A DNA stretch of 64,000 bases from Chitinophaga vietnamensis. GTDB taxonomy: Bacteria; Bacteroidota; Bacteroidia; Chitinophagales; Chitinophagaceae. Position numbers and translations under genes: made by a program. Below the pieces are notes generated by a model, which did not search any database, was not told the DNA's origin, and saw nothing but the letters and a program-made list of their open reading frames with translations. Shown here piece after piece: positions 53,475 to 63,467 of this stretch (positions are counted from its first letter, which is position 1; each line of letters opens with the position of its first letter). The stretch is from positions 434,001 to 498,000 of the forward strand of contig NZ_CABHMS010000004.1 of the NCBI RefSeq assembly GCF_902167635.1. Direction: 5' to 3'.

Positions 53475-54737
53475 ATGAAAAGCAACTATTTTCTGTATTG
53501 GCTTTTAGGCAGTAGCCTTTTGTTTACCTGCTGTACCAAGGAACACCAACTTACGTCTGTGGAAGATGATAGAAAAGTTGACTTCGCTTCTATAGATTCT
53601 CTTGGAGTTTATCTTTCTTTTTCTGATTTAAATGCCTTTCAACAGGCTTTGATCCAGCAACATCGAAAGTTTAGCGAAGGGGCTACAGACATAGATCCAT
53701 TTAAACCCGGATTTAAATCAATGTTTACTGCTTATCAGGCTTTCAATCACCGGCTGGATGAAATGGAGAAAAGGCAGGATAGTACCGGGTTTTGCAAACT
53801 TAAGGCTGATTATGCTACCGTATTGCACTGGAATGATAGCACATCTTTCAAATTGAATTGTAATGATCCGGTTATTGCTTCATTGGTGAATACAAATGGA
53901 ATTGTCAAGATCGGAAACGAGATTCATCAATATTCCCGCAACAAAACGGTCGTACTTAAATCCGGCGACCGCTCAGTACTTCAGCAAGCTGCCATGATGG
54001 AAGGCAATACTGAGAACAGAATGTATAAAGTGATGATGAACAATCAGGGAACCAGCGCCAAACTGACATTCCCTAATTTTCCGAAAGAATATACCCTTGA
54101 TTGTGGTAATCCGGGTAATAATGAAACCAAAAGTAACAGCACCTATGGAAACCAATTATCTATTACCAGTGGGAAATATACTTTGTACGCCTGGCTGAAT
54201 ATAGCCAGCATACGTAGAAATGGGGTGTTGTATGGTTTGGCCAGCATTGGTTACCGCGCTGAGGAGAAGGGTTTTCTGGGCGTTAAACGAGAAGTTAAAG
54301 TTGTTGCGCCTACAGCTGCGGGGTCGGTTATTGTTACATACCCAAGCCCGGGAGTGCCAGTAGCTAATTATAGAAGAGGATATTCATTCTATGATTTTTC
54401 CTTTACGGATACGATGTATGACAAGTATTATACAACCTGGAACGGTACGTTTATCCTTGCGATATCTGAAAAGCTGGCCAAATATCCAACCCCTGGTGAT
54501 ATAGTTACCCTGGGCGGATCATTGCCAGCATTGATTATGAGATATGGAGCTAGTCCTGAATGTGCTCCTTATCTTTTTAATGATATCACTCCATATGGCC
54601 TGGACATGCAAACAATGGGGAATAATTACTACTGGCAACAACTTTCTATTCTGGAAGCACAAGTTCCGGCGCGGCCTTTTGTGTTCAAAGTCCAGATTGA
54701 AGGAGTGGCCGGACAATTCACCTTCCAATGGATTTAG
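53475..54737 (+). CDS. Unknown lipoprotein (420 aa)
   Basis: I do not recognise a family with confidence. The signal MKSNYFLYWLLGSSLLFTCC ends in a lipobox-like FTCC. The first half is polar and likely helical (SDLNAFQQALIQQHRKF, FNHRLDEMEKRQDS). The second half is beta-rich with aromatic residues (KYTLYAWLNIASIRR, YSFYDFSFTDTMYDKYYTTWNGTFILAISE). Cys and Gly pairs are few. It is AT-richer than neighbours and lies directly after two FKBP lipoproteins and before a permease, suggesting an envelope locus. Comparable large unknown lipoproteins are common in Chitinophaga. Confidence 0.7.
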   Translation: MKSNYFLYWLLGSSLLFTCCTKEHQLTSVEDDRKVDFASIDSLGVYLSFSDLNAFQQALIQQHRKFSEGATDIDPFKPGFKSMFTAYQAFNHRLDEMEKRQDSTGFCKLKADYATVLHWNDSTSFKLNCNDPVIASLVNTNGIVKIGNEIHQYSRNKTVVLKSGDRSVLQQAAMMEGNTENRMYKVMMNNQGTSAKLTFPNFPKEYTLDCGNPGNNETKSNSTYGNQLSITSGKYTLYAWLNIASIRRNGVLYGLASIGYRAEEKGFLGVKREVKVVAPTAAGSVIVTYPSPGVPVANYRRGYSFYDFSFTDTMYDKYYTTWNGTFILAISEKLAKYPTPGDIVTLGGSLPALIMRYGASPECAPYLFNDITPYGLDMQTMGNNYYWQQLSILEAQVPARPFVFKVQIEGVAGQFTFQWI

Positions 54738-54775
54738 CATAGATTGCCCCCGTAAGGGCAGATACCGGATAAGGC

Positions 54776-54809
54776 AAGGGGCCGCATCTATTTGGTGATG
54801 CGGCCTTTT
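54776..54809 (+). terminator. Terminator after the unknown lipoprotein gene
   Basis: GGCCGCATC (54780-54788) pairs with GATGCGGCC (54797-54805), preceded by AAGG and followed by TTTTC. It lies before the permease start, which rules out the longer permease frame from 54792. Confidence 0.9.
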
Positions 54810-54917
54810 CTAGTTCAATATCGCACAGCACTGTATCAAAACCGGACACTCATCACTATCGATCTCCTGCATGGAAGCGGGTTCCCCCTTTGGCACCTTT
54901 TTGGCGCCCTTGCTGCC

Positions 54918-57278
54918 ATGTCCAGTAATTATCTACTCATCGCTTATCGACGGATCAGGCGAAACCTGAGTTACGTCTTCCTGAATGTATCGGGCCTTGC
55001 CCTGAGTGTTGCTGCTTGCCTGTTGATCTTCCTCGTTGTAAAATATGAATTCGGTTACGACCGTTTCCATCACAAGGCAGATCGCATCTACCGCGTTACC
55101 TTCAATGAGCTTGATCTCAACCCGAGTGTCTCCTTTGCCATAGCGCCGGCGCTGCGCAACGATTTTCCGGAACTGGAAAACGTAACATCTGTATGGTTCC
55201 GGGAAGGTGCGCTGCTGAAAGCAGGCAACACAAAATACATGGAGAAAAATTTTGCTTTCGCAGATGAATACTTCACCAGAATGTTCGACTACGAATGGGC
55301 GCAGGGCGATCCGCATACAGCATTGAAAGAACCGAATTCCATCGTACTTACGCAATCTCTGGCAAAAAAATATTTCGGCAGCAAAGACCCCATGGGACAG
55401 ATCATCCGCTTCGATAATGAGCACGACGTGAAAGTAACAGGATTGCTGAAAGATATCCCCGGTAATACCCATCTTCCATTCAATTATCTCATCTCCTTCT
55501 CAACCATCAGAAAAGATATTGAAGGGATCATGAAAGAGTTGTACGCCATCGCCGGCGGAACTACTTACATACTGCTGCCACCACATTACGATGTGGCGAA
55601 ATTGCAGCAGCGTATGACAGGTTTCTTGCGCAAGAACTGGGGTGAAGATGCTGCGAAGAAAGTAAAGCTGCCCCTGCAACCCTTGACGGATATTCACTTT
55701 GACCAACGCTATATCGATGCTCCCGCCAGCCCAACCACCTCAAGGGATATCTACTGGGGATTGGCCGCCATCGCGGTATTCATCATCCTGATCGCTTGTA
55801 TCAACTTTATCAATCTGGCCACGGCACAGGCCTTGAACCGGGCAAGGGAAGTGGGCGTGCGCAAAGCCTTGGGCGCCGGCCGTATACAATTGATCCGTCA
55901 GTTCCTCAGCGAAACCACCATGCTGGTAGTGTTTGCGTTGCTATCCGGATGCCTGCTGGCATGGATATTCCTGCCGGATGTGATGCAATGGATGAACCTG
56001 AAAATATCTCGTACGCAACTGTTGCAACCTGATGTGCTGTTACTGATGCTGGCATTGATCGTAGTGGTCATACTGGGGGCAGGCTTGTATCCCGCTTTTG
56101 TACAATCCGCCTTTGATCCGGTGACATCGTTGAAAGGCGCTACCAGCAGTACTTTCAAAGGAGTGACGTTGAGAAAGGCATTGGTGCTCGTACAGTTTGG
56201 CGTTTCGCAAGCCCTGATCATCGGCACCTTGATCGTGGCACATCAGATGGATTATCTCAAAAACCAGGACCTCGGTTTCAACAAGGAGGCGATGATATCT
56301 ATCGATATCCCCGACTGGCATAAATCGGCTACCATTGAATCGGTGTTGGCAGCGAATCCTGGCGTGGCCGGCTATGCGTTTTCCAGCGGCTCCCCTGCCA
56401 ATTCCGCGGGGTGGGCCGGCTTTACCGCACCGGATATGGGTTTGACGGATAATAATGTGACAGAACTTAAATTTATAGATGAGAAATATACTGATCTTTT
56501 TGAGCTGAAGATGTTGGCAGGAGAGAAGATCGCCAGGATAGCGCCGGGTGATACCGTTGCTAATGCTGTAGTGAACGAGAGCATGATCCATAAACTGGGT
56601 ATCACCTCACCGGCAGCGGCTATCGGTAAAAGGATCAACGTGAGGAAACCGGTGATTATCGCCGGTGTGGTGGCGGATTTCCAGAGTGAGTCGAGGCATA
56701 AGAAACGTCGTCCCTGTGTGATCTTGTACGAGCCATCAAGACTTTCTACGGCAAACATAAAAATTCAACCAGGTCAGTTGCATAAGGTCATCGACCAGCT
56801 GAATCATTTGTGGACCAGGCTTTTCCCGGATGAGATATTCGGATATGAATTTGTAGATGATCACATTGCCGCCATGTATCAACAGGAAGAGAAGACCTAT
56901 ACGGCCTTCCGGCTGTTTTCATCACTGGCTATACTCATCGGCTGTCTTGGCTTATACGGCCTGGTGGCGTTTGCGGCGGTGCAGCGTACCCGGGAAGTAG
57001 GTATTCGCAAAGTATTGGGCGCTTCTACATCGGATATCATTGTGCTCTTTGCCCGTGAGTTTGTGGTGTTGATCGCTCTGGCTTTTGTGCTGGCGGCGCC
57101 GCTGGCTTATTTCGCAATGCAGCAGTGGTTGTCGGGATTCGCTTACCAGGTGCATATCGGCGGCAGCACCTTCCTGCTGGCGATCATCACCTCGCTGGCC
57201 ATCGCTTTGATCACCATCGCACATCAATCACTGAAGGCAGCGATTGCCAATCCGCTGAAGAGCCTTAAAACTGAATAA
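54918..57278 (+). CDS. FtsX/MacB-type ABC transporter permease
   Basis: A 786-aa permease from ATG 54918 (MSSNYLLIAYRRIRRN). It has an N-terminal TM, a large MacB-like periplasmic domain (about 60-280), four TM segments in a first FtsX unit (AVFIILIACINFINLATAQALNRAREVGVRKALGA), a second periplasmic domain, and a second FtsX unit (SLAILIGCLGLYGLVAFAAVQRTREVGIRKVLGAS). The duplicated architecture matches the Bacteroidota family with no ATPase in the same chain; no ATPase gene is adjacent. Such permeases often work in lipoprotein or peptide export; the substrate is unknown. Confidence 0.92.
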   Translation: MSSNYLLIAYRRIRRNLSYVFLNVSGLALSVAACLLIFLVVKYEFGYDRFHHKADRIYRVTFNELDLNPSVSFAIAPALRNDFPELENVTSVWFREGALLKAGNTKYMEKNFAFADEYFTRMFDYEWAQGDPHTALKEPNSIVLTQSLAKKYFGSKDPMGQIIRFDNEHDVKVTGLLKDIPGNTHLPFNYLISFSTIRKDIEGIMKELYAIAGGTTYILLPPHYDVAKLQQRMTGFLRKNWGEDAAKKVKLPLQPLTDIHFDQRYIDAPASPTTSRDIYWGLAAIAVFIILIACINFINLATAQALNRAREVGVRKALGAGRIQLIRQFLSETTMLVVFALLSGCLLAWIFLPDVMQWMNLKISRTQLLQPDVLLLMLALIVVVILGAGLYPAFVQSAFDPVTSLKGATSSTFKGVTLRKALVLVQFGVSQALIIGTLIVAHQMDYLKNQDLGFNKEAMISIDIPDWHKSATIESVLAANPGVAGYAFSSGSPANSAGWAGFTAPDMGLTDNNVTELKFIDEKYTDLFELKMLAGEKIARIAPGDTVANAVVNESMIHKLGITSPAAAIGKRINVRKPVIIAGVVADFQSESRHKKRRPCVILYEPSRLSTANIKIQPGQLHKVIDQLNHLWTRLFPDEIFGYEFVDDHIAAMYQQEEKTYTAFRLFSSLAILIGCLGLYGLVAFAAVQRTREVGIRKVLGASTSDIIVLFAREFVVLIALAFVLAAPLAYFAMQQWLSGFAYQVHIGGSTFLLAIITSLAIALITIAHQSLKAAIANPLKSLKTE

Positions 57279-57363
57279 AGACATCGCAATGTCATAAGCT
57301 CACAACACATTTTGGGTATGTCAGCTGCTTTCGCTTAATTTTACAGATAAATCAAGAAAAGCA

Positions 57364-58791
57364 GTGCCACACGAATGTATTTCCGTATTCGATATTTTTA
57401 AGATCGGCGTAGGCCCCTCGAGCTCTCATACGCTCGGTCCCTGGCGCGCAGCCCTGCGCTTTTTGCAGGATATTGACAATGCCGGCCGACTGGCAGATGT
57501 TACCAAATTGCAGGTATTGCTGTATGGCTCCCTCGCCAAAACAGGGCATGGACACGGCACCGATATCGCTGTACAGCTGGGACTTTGCGGCGATGATCCC
57601 GTTACCTTCGACGTGAACAAGATCAACTCCAAGATCGATGATATCCGCCGCCAGCGCAAGATGCTGGTAGCCGGTAAATATGAAATTGACTTTGACCCGC
57701 TGGAAGATATTTCTTTTCTCTTCGAAGAATCCCTGCCGTTCCATCCCAATGCACTTACCTTCCTCGTTACTTTCAAAGATGGCGAACAACGCGCAGCTAC
57801 CTACTATTCTATCGGTGGCGGCTTTGTTGTACAGGAAGGAGAAGGCAACAGCAGCGCATCGCAGGTAGATTTGCCGTTTCCCATCGATACCGCCCGCCAA
57901 TTGCTGCAGTGGTGCATCAAAACAGGCTACAGCATTTCTGAAGTGGTAATGGAGAATGAACAGGCTTGGCGTTCAGAAGAAGCCACCCGCAAGGGCGTGC
58001 TCAATATCTGGCGCGTGATGCAGGAATGTACTTACCGCGGATGTCATACTACCGGCGAACTGCCCGGAGGCTTGAAAGTAGCCCGCCGCGCCGCCGCGCT
58101 CAACAAAAAATTATTACAGGGCCGCACCTATACCGACTACGCCTCCTGGATCGACGCTATCCGCGCAGGTGGACAGCATTTCACCTATACGCTCGACTGG
58201 GTAAGCTGTTTCGCCCTGGCGGTAAATGAAGAAAATGCCTCCTTCGGCAGAGTGGTAACGGCGCCCACCAATGGCGCCGCCGGCGTGATACCCGCCGTAT
58301 TGCAGTATTTCATCGCCTTCTGCGATGGCCTTCATGATGATAAGATATTACAGTTCCTGCTCACCGCCTCCGAGATAGGCAGCATCTTCAAGAAGCGCTC
58401 TACCATCTCCGCAGCCATGGGTGGATGCCAGGCCGAGATTGGCGTATCGTCAGCCATGGCAGCAGCAGCACTGACCGAATGCCTGGGCGGCTCCCAGCGC
58501 CAGGTGCTGATGGCAGCAGAAATTGCCATGGAACACCACCTTGGCCTCACCTGCGACCCGATAGGCGGCCTCGTACAGGTACCCTGCATCGAACGTAATA
58601 CCATGGGCGCTATCAAAGCCATCACCGCATCGCAGCTCGCATTGCAAAGCAACCCGGAACTCGCTAAAGTATCCCTCGATGCCGTCGTGAAAACCATGTG
58701 GGATACTGCACTCGATATGAACTCCAAGTATAAAGAAACCTCCGACGGCGGCCTGGCAGTGAATATCCCGATCAGCCTCAGTGAGTGTTAG
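57364..58791 (+). CDS. sdaA: L-serine dehydratase, single-chain FeS type
   Basis: A 475-aa [4Fe-4S] enzyme deaminating L-serine to pyruvate and ammonia. The beta domain begins [25 protein letters not shown]. The alpha domain has [37 protein letters not shown] and [18 protein letters not shown], where the cysteines bind the cluster. The frame starts at GTG 57364; no in-frame ATG lies between it and the nearest upstream sequence, and the first residues [10 protein letters not shown] fit the family. A terminator follows 27 bp past the stop. Confidence 0.95.
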   Translation: MPHECISVFDIFKIGVGPSSSHTLGPWRAALRFLQDIDNAGRLADVTKLQVLLYGSLAKTGHGHGTDIAVQLGLCGDDPVTFDVNKINSKIDDIRRQRKMLVAGKYEIDFDPLEDISFLFEESLPFHPNALTFLVTFKDGEQRAATYYSIGGGFVVQEGEGNSSASQVDLPFPIDTARQLLQWCIKTGYSISEVVMENEQAWRSEEATRKGVLNIWRVMQECTYRGCHTTGELPGGLKVARRAAALNKKLLQGRTYTDYASWIDAIRAGGQHFTYTLDWVSCFALAVNEENASFGRVVTAPTNGAAGVIPAVLQYFIAFCDGLHDDKILQFLLTASEIGSIFKKRSTISAAMGGCQAEIGVSSAMAAAALTECLGGSQRQVLMAAEIAMEHHLGLTCDPIGGLVQVPCIERNTMGAIKAITASQLALQSNPELAKVSLDAVVKTMWDTALDMNSKYKETSDGGLAVNIPISLSEC

Positions 58792-58818
58792 AAGATGAAG
58801 ATATAAAACGTGATATTG

Positions 58819-58852
58819 ACGCCGCCCTGATAAAGGGCGGCGTTGTTTTTTT
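58819..58852 (+). terminator. Terminator after sdaA
   Basis: ACGCCGCCCT (58819-58828) pairs with AGGGCGGCGT (58834-58843), then TGTTTTTTT. Confidence 0.95.
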
Positions 58853-58858
58853 GGAGCA

Positions 58859-59174
58859 TTATTCTCCTGCTATTTTGAGTAGTTCTTCAAAAACATTTTT
58901 TGAGAACCTGAAGTTTGTTGCCTGGATACGTTCTAATAAAGGTCTGAGCGCCTTCAGCAAGCCGGACTGTTTGGCTTTCAATAATATTCCTAATGTCCCT
59001 GTGTAGTTAAGGTGAAGTTTGTTAGCAACCTTTCTTGCTTTTAAATCATCAAGAATAAGTGTCAGTGGTAGTAATGGAGTTAAACAACTGGCGCAATAGA
59101 TCCAGCGCACCTATTTTGTCCAAAAGAATGAAGCAGCTGGTGTCCGCAATAACTACGTTATATTCTTGAGGCAT
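58859..59174 (-). pseudogene. Broken DUF3368/PIN-domain toxin gene
   Basis: Two pieces of one DUF3368 (VapC-like PIN ribonuclease) gene are visible. The N-terminal piece starts at ATG 59174 (MPQEYNVVIADTSC, FILLDKIGALDLLRQLFNSI) and stops at 59049. The C-terminal piece, in another frame, reads ILDDLKARKVANKL...YTGTLGILLKAKQSGLLKALRPLLERIQ to a stop at 58859. The middle of the domain (with the GEASAIALA-type segment and catalytic acids) is missing, so there is an internal deletion with a frameshift. The start overlaps the UPF0175 gene by 17 bp, the normal toxin-antitoxin layout. Confidence 0.85.
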
Positions 59175-59385
59175 CTCTTTGAATATCTGAAGGAGGGTAG
59201 TTGATTAATGAAACATCATAGTCGCCAAGTATTTCGGCAAAGGCCGTTTTGGACAAGCCTGCCAATTCCGCCGCCTGACCTAGCGACAGACGACCTACTT
59301 CATATAGTTTCGCCGCCAGAAAACGGGCGGTCTCTTTCGGGTCCAGTTCCACTTTTTCCGGTACTTGTAAGGTGATCGTACTCAT
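59158..59385 (-). CDS. UPF0175 antitoxin-like protein
   Basis: A 75-aa protein of the UPF0175 family. ETARFLAAKLYEVGRLSLGQAAELAGLSKTAFAEILGDYDVSLIN contains the family helix-turn-helix-like segment that binds DNA. UPF0175 genes regularly precede DUF3368 toxin genes, as here; in this window the partner is broken, so this is a solitary antitoxin. TAnnTTTG-type elements are at 59419-59412 and 59458-59451 on the minus strand. Confidence 0.9.
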   Translation of the reverse strand: MSTITLQVPEKVELDPKETARFLAAKLYEVGRLSLGQAAELAGLSKTAFAEILGDYDVSLINYPPSDIQRDASRI

Positions 59386-59411
59386 AATACACGCGATGCT
59401 TTTGTCTCTTC

Positions 59412-59458
59412 CAAATTTAATTAAAAAAGCCGGGGTTCTTAAAAGAATCCCAAAACTA
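59412..59458 (-). promoter_or_regulatory. Two candidate -7 elements for the UPF0175 gene
   Basis: On the minus strand, TAAATTTG (59419-59412) and TAGTTTTG (59458-59451) both match TAnnTTTG. The nearer one gives a ~20-nt leader to ATG 59385. No -33 TTTG is found at 19-21 bp from either. Confidence 0.4.
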
Positions 59459-59493
59459 TCCCTATATTCGTCTAATCACTATTCTCAACTCCT

Positions 59494-62295
59494 ATGCGTT
59501 TCATCACCGCCTTATTGTTACTTTCATCTTTATCCTTGTCAGCGCAACAGTTTGGTGGTAATCCGCCTTCCGTGAAATGGCAGCAGATCAATACCGATAC
59601 CGTGCGGGTGCTGTTTCCAAAAGGATTGGCGAAACAAGGGGAACGTGTAGCCAATATCGTTACTTATCTCAACAGGAATACACGCAGTTCTATCGGCGAC
59701 ATGCAACGCAAAGTGAATATTGTATTGCAGGACCAGACCATGCAATCCAACGGCTACGTGCAGTTAGGACCTTTCCGGTCGGAATTTTATCTTGCTCCAT
59801 CTCCTACCTCTTACGACCTGGGTTCACTGAACTGGGTGGAACAATTGTCCCTGCACGAATATCGCCACGTATTACAGAATATGAATTTCAGGCAGGGCGC
59901 CTCTAAAGTAGTGTCTTATCTTTTCGGGCAATTGGGACAGGCCGCCGCTACTAGCATCGCGGTGCCTAACTGGTTCTGGGAAGGAGATGCCGTTACCATG
60001 GAAACTGCGCTGAGCCAGCAAGGGCGCGGCCGCCTGCCTGCATTCTTCGATGGCTTCCGCGCATTGACACTGGCGCACAAAGACTATAGCTACATGAAGA
60101 TCCGCAACGGCTCCTATAAAGATTTCGTTCCGGATCATTATCCATTGGGATACCTGATGAGCACTTATGGCCGTGAACATTATGGCCAAACCTTCTGGAA
60201 AGATATTACTTCTGATGCGGTGCGCTACCGCGGCCTTTTCTACCCGCTGTCGCACAGCCTGAAGAAAAATACGCAGATGAATGTTACCGGCTTCTATCAT
60301 GCGATGATGAAAGAATACCAGCCACTTTGGCTGAGCTATGCAAATCGTCCGGATACCACGCCAGCAAAGCCTTTGCTGGATGTTGCCAAAACAGTCGCCA
60401 ACTATAAATATGTTTTCAGCGCAGGTAAGGATGAGTGGATCGTTTTGAAAGATGCCTGGAATAAAGTACCTGGTATCTACCGGCTGGATGCCGCCGGCAG
60501 AGAGCATTTGCTGCTGAGGCCCGGTATTGTTTATGATGATTTCTTCAGCTACCGTAATAAACGTGTGGTATGGGCCGCCGCCAGGTTCGATGCGCGCTGG
60601 GGCTGGAAAAACTTCTCCGTGATCCGGGTGTATGATGAAAGTAATAGCCATGCCCGCACGGTTTCTCCCAGAGGTAAATATTTTTCTCCCGATATCAGCG
60701 CAGACGGCCGATATGTAATCGCGGCAGCAATCACGCCGGATCAGCATTACAGCGTGCACCTCATCAACGTGCAAACAGGCCGCATAGAAAAAGTGCTGCC
60801 TAACCCCGACAACTGGTATTACACTTTCCCCCGCTTCACCAGCGATGATAAAGCATTGATCAGCGCTGTACGGAGCGAGAAAGGGGAGATGGCTATCATC
60901 CGGCAGTCGCTGGCTACCGGCAAAACGGAAATACTCACACCATTTAGTTTCAATGTGATCGGCACGCCGGTAGTGCAGGCAGATACCGTATATTTTATCG
61001 CCAGCAATAAAGATGTGAACGACGTATATGCGCTTACGTTAGCCGATCAGAAAACGTTCCAGGTAACTGACAGAGGTAATAGCGCCGTGCACGCTGCCAT
61101 TAGTGGCGACAGCCTCGTATTCAGCGAGTTCACCGCCAAAGGATATAAGCTTTACCAGAGCGCCCTAAGGCCCGCCGCCTGGAAGCAGGTGGATATTACC
61201 CAACAGCAGCACAGCAATTGGCTGTCGCCACATTTTGCAGAAGGAGGCAATGTACTCGAAAAGGTACCACAGGATTCTTTCCGTGTGAGAAAATATCCAA
61301 AAGGCACAAGGCTGTTCAACTTCCACAGCTGGGTGCCGTCCTTCCTTGATCCGGACTATGGTATCTCTCTCATCGGTGAAAATATTCTCAACACATCGTC
61401 TACCAGTATCGGCTATACGTACAATCGCAATGAAGGCAGTTCCGATCTCAGTGCCAGCTTCCTTTATGGCGCATGGTTCCCTTACCTCAACACCGGTGTA
61501 GACTATACGCTGAACAGAAGCGCGCTGTTAAGCAGCTACCAGCGCCTCTACTGGAATGAACTGAGCTGGCATGCGGGCCTCAGCGTTCCGCTGAATTTTT
61601 CATCCGGCCTGTACACACGCACGTTATCGGTAGGTTCCAATTACAATATCCTGAAACGCTATCCCAACGGCAATTTCAAGTTCCGGGTGGATAACCTGCA
61701 ATACCTCAGCAATACCCTTATCTTCAACAATATGCGGATCAAGGGGAAACAAAATATTTACAGCCATTTCGGGCAATACCTGGCCTTGCAGTATAATCAC
61801 TCGCTCGGAACACCTTATGCAGCGCAGTTTTACGGCCGCTTCGATCTATATCTGCCGGGCTTCTTCCGTAATCATAACATCGTATTACAAGCGGCTTACC
61901 AGCAGAAAGATACCGTGCAGAATTACGGCTTCACCGATAATTTTGTATATGCAAGAGGGTATAACACACCGTTCTATGATCATGTATACAAGCTGGGCGC
62001 CAACTATCATTTGCCGGTAGCTTACCCCGATTGGGGCTTTGCGCACCTGCTGTATTTCAGCCGCATCAGGGCTAACCTGTTCTATGATTACAGTGTAGCG
62101 CACGATTACAAGGCACAACAGAATAACCGCTATACTTCCACCGGCGGAGAACTGTTCTTCGATACTAAGATCGGCAACACGCTGCCTTTCACGTTCGGCC
62201 TGCGTTTCAGCCACCTGCTAGATAGAGATCCGTCGGATAATGCCACGAACAGGATCGAGTTTATTGTACCCTTCCAGCAACTATTTAATTATTAA
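59494..62295 (+). CDS. HExxH metalloprotease-like / beta-propeller / outer-membrane barrel protein
   Basis: A 933-aa protein with a signal ending near LSAQ. Three parts are seen. At 25-170 is a metallopeptidase-like region with HEYRH at 121-125 and a possible third ligand Glu163 in WFWEGDA, as in gluzincin peptidases. At ~300-600 are TolB-like propeller blades (YFSPDISADGRYVIAAAITPD, YYTFPRFTSDDKALISAVRS). At ~640-933 is an aromatic-rich beta-barrel with alternating hydrophobic strands ending VPFQQLFNY, consistent with outer-membrane insertion. Comparable proteins are found in Bacteroidota as TolB-like translocation proteins; enzyme activity is inferred, not shown. Confidence 0.8.
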   Translation: MRFITALLLLSSLSLSAQQFGGNPPSVKWQQINTDTVRVLFPKGLAKQGERVANIVTYLNRNTRSSIGDMQRKVNIVLQDQTMQSNGYVQLGPFRSEFYLAPSPTSYDLGSLNWVEQLSLHEYRHVLQNMNFRQGASKVVSYLFGQLGQAAATSIAVPNWFWEGDAVTMETALSQQGRGRLPAFFDGFRALTLAHKDYSYMKIRNGSYKDFVPDHYPLGYLMSTYGREHYGQTFWKDITSDAVRYRGLFYPLSHSLKKNTQMNVTGFYHAMMKEYQPLWLSYANRPDTTPAKPLLDVAKTVANYKYVFSAGKDEWIVLKDAWNKVPGIYRLDAAGREHLLLRPGIVYDDFFSYRNKRVVWAAARFDARWGWKNFSVIRVYDESNSHARTVSPRGKYFSPDISADGRYVIAAAITPDQHYSVHLINVQTGRIEKVLPNPDNWYYTFPRFTSDDKALISAVRSEKGEMAIIRQSLATGKTEILTPFSFNVIGTPVVQADTVYFIASNKDVNDVYALTLADQKTFQVTDRGNSAVHAAISGDSLVFSEFTAKGYKLYQSALRPAAWKQVDITQQQHSNWLSPHFAEGGNVLEKVPQDSFRVRKYPKGTRLFNFHSWVPSFLDPDYGISLIGENILNTSSTSIGYTYNRNEGSSDLSASFLYGAWFPYLNTGVDYTLNRSALLSSYQRLYWNELSWHAGLSVPLNFSSGLYTRTLSVGSNYNILKRYPNGNFKFRVDNLQYLSNTLIFNNMRIKGKQNIYSHFGQYLALQYNHSLGTPYAAQFYGRFDLYLPGFFRNHNIVLQAAYQQKDTVQNYGFTDNFVYARGYNTPFYDHVYKLGANYHLPVAYPDWGFAHLLYFSRIRANLFYDYSVAHDYKAQQNNRYTSTGGELFFDTKIGNTLPFTFGLRFSHLLDRDPSDNATNRIEFIVPFQQLFNY

Positions 62296-62311
62296 GAAAG
62301 ACCTTACGTAA

Positions 62312-63457
62312 ATGGAAACACCGACTGTCCAACGTTATTACCGCCCGGAATTAGATGTACTGCGCCTGTGTGCATTTCTTTTTGTGTTTTTTGTGCACCG
62401 CCTGGATTTAGCGCCCGTTGATAGTAGTAAATATTTTTGGGGTTACCACATAAGTTTGGTGGGTAACTATGGCGTACCGCTATTTTTCTTTTTAAGTGCT
62501 TTTCTGATTACAGAATTACTGATAAGAGAACAGGACCAATTTGGTAAGATCAGCGTTAAATCTTTTTATATCAGAAGAATACTGCGTATCTGGCCATTAT
62601 ACCTTACTTTCTTTTATCTGATAGTTTTGCTGACATCCGTCACGCCTCATTTTGGAGGGAAGATACCGCCAAAAGCGCAGCTGGCCTTTACTTTATTTTC
62701 CGGTAACTGGTACATAACATTTAACCAATGGCAGTCTTATTGCATCAACCCATTATGGAGCGTATCGGTAGAAGAACAACTCTACATCTTACTACCATTG
62801 ATCATCTATTTTACAGGAAAAAGAGGGTTGAAGATAGCTTCATTTCTTGCAATGGTGGTTTCCTATATAACCATCATCTATTACGCCCAAAGACCCACGG
62901 AAGGATTTAGCGGCCAATGGACCAACAGCTTTGTGCAATTCCAGTTTTTTGCAGCCGGGATTTTGACAGCTGTTTATTTAAAAGGAAGACAGCCCGCATG
63001 GAATTTTGCAACCCGCATTTTATTGTTTGTCTTGGGCTATGCTTGCTGGCTAACGGCATCTATGGTTTGCGAGGTCAATGCAGATTCTCCGCATCTCGCC
63101 ACGGTGGCGCAATCCATGAGCGGTTGGTTTTTGATACTGCTGGGTGTGATGTCTTTCTTCTTTTCTTTCTTTGGATCATCTCCCAAGCGCATGCCATCCG
63201 GATTAGCCTATCTTGGGCGCATATCGTACGGGATGTACGTGGTCCATATAACGATCTACTGGATCGTATACAATATTTTCAAGACCGAATTATCGACATT
63301 CAGCCATCAAATAGGTTTGCAGGAATGGAAAAATGAAATAGGTCAATTGATAGCATTTCTTCTAACCGCATCCATAGCATTCTTATCCTACAATTATTTT
63401 GAAAAGCCATTTTTACGCTTGAAGAAACGCTTTACGTTTGTCCCGTCCAGGGATTGA
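62312..63457 (+). CDS. Acyltransferase 3 (OafA/YrhL-like) membrane protein
   Basis: A 381-aa inner-membrane O-acyltransferase with about ten TM segments. YRPELDVLRLCAFLFVFFVHRLDL near the N-terminus has the conserved Arg-Pro-Glu-Leu-Asp and the catalytic His; FFFLSAFLITELLIRE and FYIRRILRIWPLYL follow. NPLWSVSVEEQLYILLPL and the C-terminal GMYVVHITIYWIVY complete the family. It probably acylates a surface sugar. It follows the HExxH protein by 16 bp and may be co-transcribed. Confidence 0.9.
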   Translation: METPTVQRYYRPELDVLRLCAFLFVFFVHRLDLAPVDSSKYFWGYHISLVGNYGVPLFFFLSAFLITELLIREQDQFGKISVKSFYIRRILRIWPLYLTFFYLIVLLTSVTPHFGGKIPPKAQLAFTLFSGNWYITFNQWQSYCINPLWSVSVEEQLYILLPLIIYFTGKRGLKIASFLAMVVSYITIIYYAQRPTEGFSGQWTNSFVQFQFFAAGILTAVYLKGRQPAWNFATRILLFVLGYACWLTASMVCEVNADSPHLATVAQSMSGWFLILLGVMSFFFSFFGSSPKRMPSGLAYLGRISYGMYVVHITIYWIVYNIFKTELSTFSHQIGLQEWKNEIGQLIAFLLTASIAFLSYNYFEKPFLRLKKRFTFVPSRD

Positions 63458-63467
63458 TTGAGCGCTT

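Noticed and set aside
54792-54917. Longer N-terminus for the permease
   Set aside because: It would begin inside a strong terminator and has no membrane signal before MSSNYLL.
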